Below, one piece after another: positions 62,499 through 64,000 of a DNA stretch of 64,000 nt. The position numbers and the translations under genes are program-made. How positions within the stretch are numbered: the first letter of the stretch is position 1; every line of letters starts with the position of its first letter. Under the pieces are notes generated by a model. That model saw nothing but the letters and a program-made list of their open reading frames with translations. It searched no databases and was not told the origin of the DNA. Where the stretch lies: the NCBI RefSeq assembly GCF_003481985.1, contig NZ_QUMD01000001.1, positions 124,001 to 188,000 on the forward strand. The letters run 5' to 3'. The DNA comes from Clostridium sp. OF09-36. GTDB taxonomy: Bacteria > Bacillota > Clostridia > Lachnospirales > Lachnospiraceae.

Positions 62499-62527
62499 TT
62501 GACGTGCCCCACGGAAAGAATTATAAT
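62499..62527 (+). promoter_or_regulatory. trpS promoter
   Basis: TTGACG (62499-62504), 17-bp spacer, TATAAT (62522-62527). The leader is about 45 nt and too short for a T-box. Confidence 0.75.
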
Positions 62528-62578
62528 AGAAGAATCAGCGGCTGAGCCGCACAAAGAATAAAGGAGTCCATATCATTT

Positions 62579-63640
62579 ATGAAACAGATCATTCTGACCG
62601 GCGACCGTCCTACCGGCCGCCTTCATGTTGGCCACTATGTTGGCTCATTAAAAGAGCGTGTCAGACTGCAGAACTCCGGCAAATTTGATGAAATCTACAT
62701 CATGATCGCCGATGCGCAGGCTTTGACCGACAACGCAGAACACCCGGAGAAAGTCCGCGACAACATCATCCAGGTTGCGCTTGACTACCTAGCTTGCGGT
62801 CTGGATCCGGAGAAATCCACTATTTTCATCCAGTCCATGGTTCCGCAGCTGACCGAGCTGAGCTTCTATTACATGAACCTGGTTACCGTTTCCCGCCTTC
62901 AGAGAAACCCAACCGTAAAATCCGAAATCAAAATGCGTAATTTCGAGGCAAGCATCCCGGTCGGCTTCTTCACCTACCCGATCAGCCAGGCTGCAGACAT
63001 CACCGCATTCAAGGCAACCTCCGTACCGGCTGGCGAAGACCAGATGCCGATGATCGAGCAGTGCCGCGAGATCGTGCACAAATTCAACTCTGTATACGGT
63101 GAGACTCTGGTTGAGCCGCAGATCATCCTTCCGCAGAACCAGGCATGCCTGCGTCTGCCAGGTATCGATGGCAAGGCAAAAATGAGTAAATCCCTCGGAA
63201 ACTGCATCTACTTATCCGATGAGCCGGAGGATATCCGCAAAAAGATCATGTCCATGTTCACCGATCCGAACCACCTTCGTGTGGAAGATCCGGGACAGGT
63301 TGAGGGCAACCCGGTATTTATCTACCTCGATGCATTCTGCCGTCCGGAGCATTTCGCAGAGTTCCTGCCGGATTACAACAACCTGGACGAGCTGAAAGAC
63401 CACTACCGCCGCGGCGGCCTTGGCGATGTCAAGGTCAAGAAGTTCTTAAACAATGTGATCCAGGCTGAGCTGGCTCCGATCCGTGAGCGCAGAAAAGACT
63501 GGGAGCAGCGTCTTCCGGATGTTTACGACATTCTGGCAGAGGGCAGCAAGCGTGCAGAGGCAACTGCTGCAAAGACTCTGGCCGATGTACGCCACTCCAT
63601 GAAGATCGATTACTTCGAGAATGGAACATTGAGCAAATAA
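62579..63640 (+). CDS. trpS: Tryptophanyl-tRNA synthetase
   Basis: 353 residues, normal for a class I TrpRS. TGDRPTGRLHVGHYVGSL carries the HIGH motif (HVGH), DAQALTDNAEH lies at the tryptophan pocket side, and KAKMSKSLGNC carries KMSKS. It charges tRNA-Trp. Not preceded by a T-box, unlike many Firmicutes trpS genes. Confidence 0.96.
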   Translation: MKQIILTGDRPTGRLHVGHYVGSLKERVRLQNSGKFDEIYIMIADAQALTDNAEHPEKVRDNIIQVALDYLACGLDPEKSTIFIQSMVPQLTELSFYYMNLVTVSRLQRNPTVKSEIKMRNFEASIPVGFFTYPISQAADITAFKATSVPAGEDQMPMIEQCREIVHKFNSVYGETLVEPQIILPQNQACLRLPGIDGKAKMSKSLGNCIYLSDEPEDIRKKIMSMFTDPNHLRVEDPGQVEGNPVFIYLDAFCRPEHFAEFLPDYNNLDELKDHYRRGGLGDVKVKKFLNNVIQAELAPIRERRKDWEQRLPDVYDILAEGSKRAEATAAKTLADVRHSMKIDYFENGTLSK

Positions 63641-63708
63641 TCCGTGAAATAAGACTGGCAGGGTTCTGCAGCACAAAATATCACAAGACCCTGCCAGATA
63701 CACAAAAG

Positions 63709-63731
63709 GCCCTGAAGAACAGGGCTTTTTT
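63709..63731 (+). terminator. Terminator of trpS
   Basis: GCCCTG (63709-63714) pairs with CAGGGC (63720-63725), then six T. A further hairpin (CTGGCAGGGT/ACCCTGCCAG) lies just upstream. Confidence 0.8.
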
Positions 63732-63746
63732 GTTGCACAAATACGC

Positions 63747-63774
63747 AAAAAGCTCTGTTTTCCAGAGCTTTTTT
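63747..63774 (-). terminator. Terminator of tRNA-Leu (bidirectional)
   Basis: AAAAAGCTCTG pairs with CAGAGCTTTTTT. On the minus strand it lies 5 nt after the tRNA-Leu gene. Confidence 0.8.
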
Positions 63775-63778
63775 GTTA

Positions 63779-63859
63779 TGCGGGCAACAGGACTTGAACC
63801 TGCACGTCGGTGACACCAGAACCTAAATCTGGCGCGTCTGCCAATTCCGCCATGCCCGC
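63779..63859 (-). tRNA. tRNA-Leu (anticodon TAG)
   Basis: 81 nt, class II with a long variable arm. Acceptor GCGGGCA/TGCCCGC, anticodon stem CCAGA/TCTGG with loop TTTAGGT (anticodon TAG reads CTA), T-loop GTTCAAGTC, discriminator A. The last 141 nt of the window beyond it (63860-64000) show no clear gene. Confidence 0.92.
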
Positions 63860-64000
63860 GGATATGAAATTGTCTGCCTCAAACTGCTGCAGTCTTCCTG
63901 ATATAATCAACTCTTTCAGGACTTCTTCACCGCACTTTGAGCAAATATCAGATTGTAAAAAATCCTTACGCATTGCTTGCATAAGGACTTAACAATCAGG

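Noticed and set aside
62389..62578. T-box upstream of trpS
   Set aside because: The promoter lies only about 50 nt before the start, leaving no room for a T-box.
63860..63982. Small CSKC-containing protein (from an ATG at 63982) running into tRNA-Leu
   Set aside because: No ribosome site, and the frame continues straight through the tRNA-Leu gene, giving the well-known spurious tRNA translation. A real gene of about 40 codons cannot be excluded but is not supported.
1..64000. CRISPR arrays, prophage genes or insertion-sequence transposases
   Set aside because: No regularly spaced repeats, integrase, phage structural genes or transposase frames were seen in any part of the window.

Overview
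The window looks like a chromosomal segment of an anaerobic, Gram-positive gut-type Clostridia, most likely a Lachnospiraceae. The reasons are strong AGGAGG ribosome sites, lipoproteins with Ser/Ala/Thr/Glu-rich linkers, a TctABC transporter, several [FeFe]-hydrogenase-domain proteins, a trimeric NAD-linked (bifurcating-type) hydrogenase, and a Mn2+ (yybP-ykoY) riboswitch on a cation exchanger. Assignments come from reading translated sequence by eye; no database search was run.

Layout. 1-1 kb: partial DUF2812 membrane protein (-). 1.2-5.3 kb: promoter, structured attenuator leader and a PhnD-PhnC-PhnE-type ABC importer (+). 5.3-8.2 kb: decaying glucarate locus (intact glucarate dehydratase, remnant of its transporter, broken LysR regulator). 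8.3-11.4 kb: polar amino-acid ABC transporter (-). 11.4-15.1 kb: two L,D-transpeptidases. 15.2-16.5 kb: Mn2+ riboswitch and CaCA exchanger. 16.6-17.4 kb: SseB-like gene with three frameshifts. 17.6-23.9 kb: maltose/alpha-glucan utilisation (4-alpha-glucanotransferase, EEP phosphatase/nuclease, PTS IIABC, divergent LacI regulator with operators). 24-32.9 kb: acyltransferase, a hypothetical protein, aroD, an unusual U32/U32-like pair, VOC protein, MATE exporter, metallo-hydrolase. 33-36.6 kb: tctABC. 36.7-38.5 kb: shikimate kinase and DAHP synthase (with aroD, three shikimate-pathway genes). 38.6-40.8 kb: 2-hydroxyacid dehydrogenase and polysaccharide deacetylase. 41-48.1 kb: a sugar-acid or hydroxyacid regulon: symporter, UxaA-type dehydratase (two subunits), LysR regulator, esterase and SLC13-like transporter. 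Its two operons share a 44-bp upstream element.

48.1-61.6 kb is a hydrogen-metabolism island. A (+) operon encodes HydC, a HATPase, a [2Fe-2S] protein, HydB and HydA. Flanking (-) operons encode a second H-domain protein with DRTGG, HATPase and PHP partners, a group B-type [FeFe] hydrogenase, and a sensory (PAS) H-domain protein coupled to a SpoIIE-type phosphatase. The catalytic genes sit among genes that look like a hydrogen- or redox-sensing circuit. 61.9-63.9 kb: tRNA-Pro, tRNA-Glu, tRNA-Gln, trpS, tRNA-Leu.

Quality note: at least nine single-base losses interrupt otherwise well-conserved genes, and every one is restored by adding one base. This looks more like systematic sequence error than biological decay, so the frameshifted genes are annotated over their full span. 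The glucarate transporter remnant and the DUF4367 fragment are real truncations.
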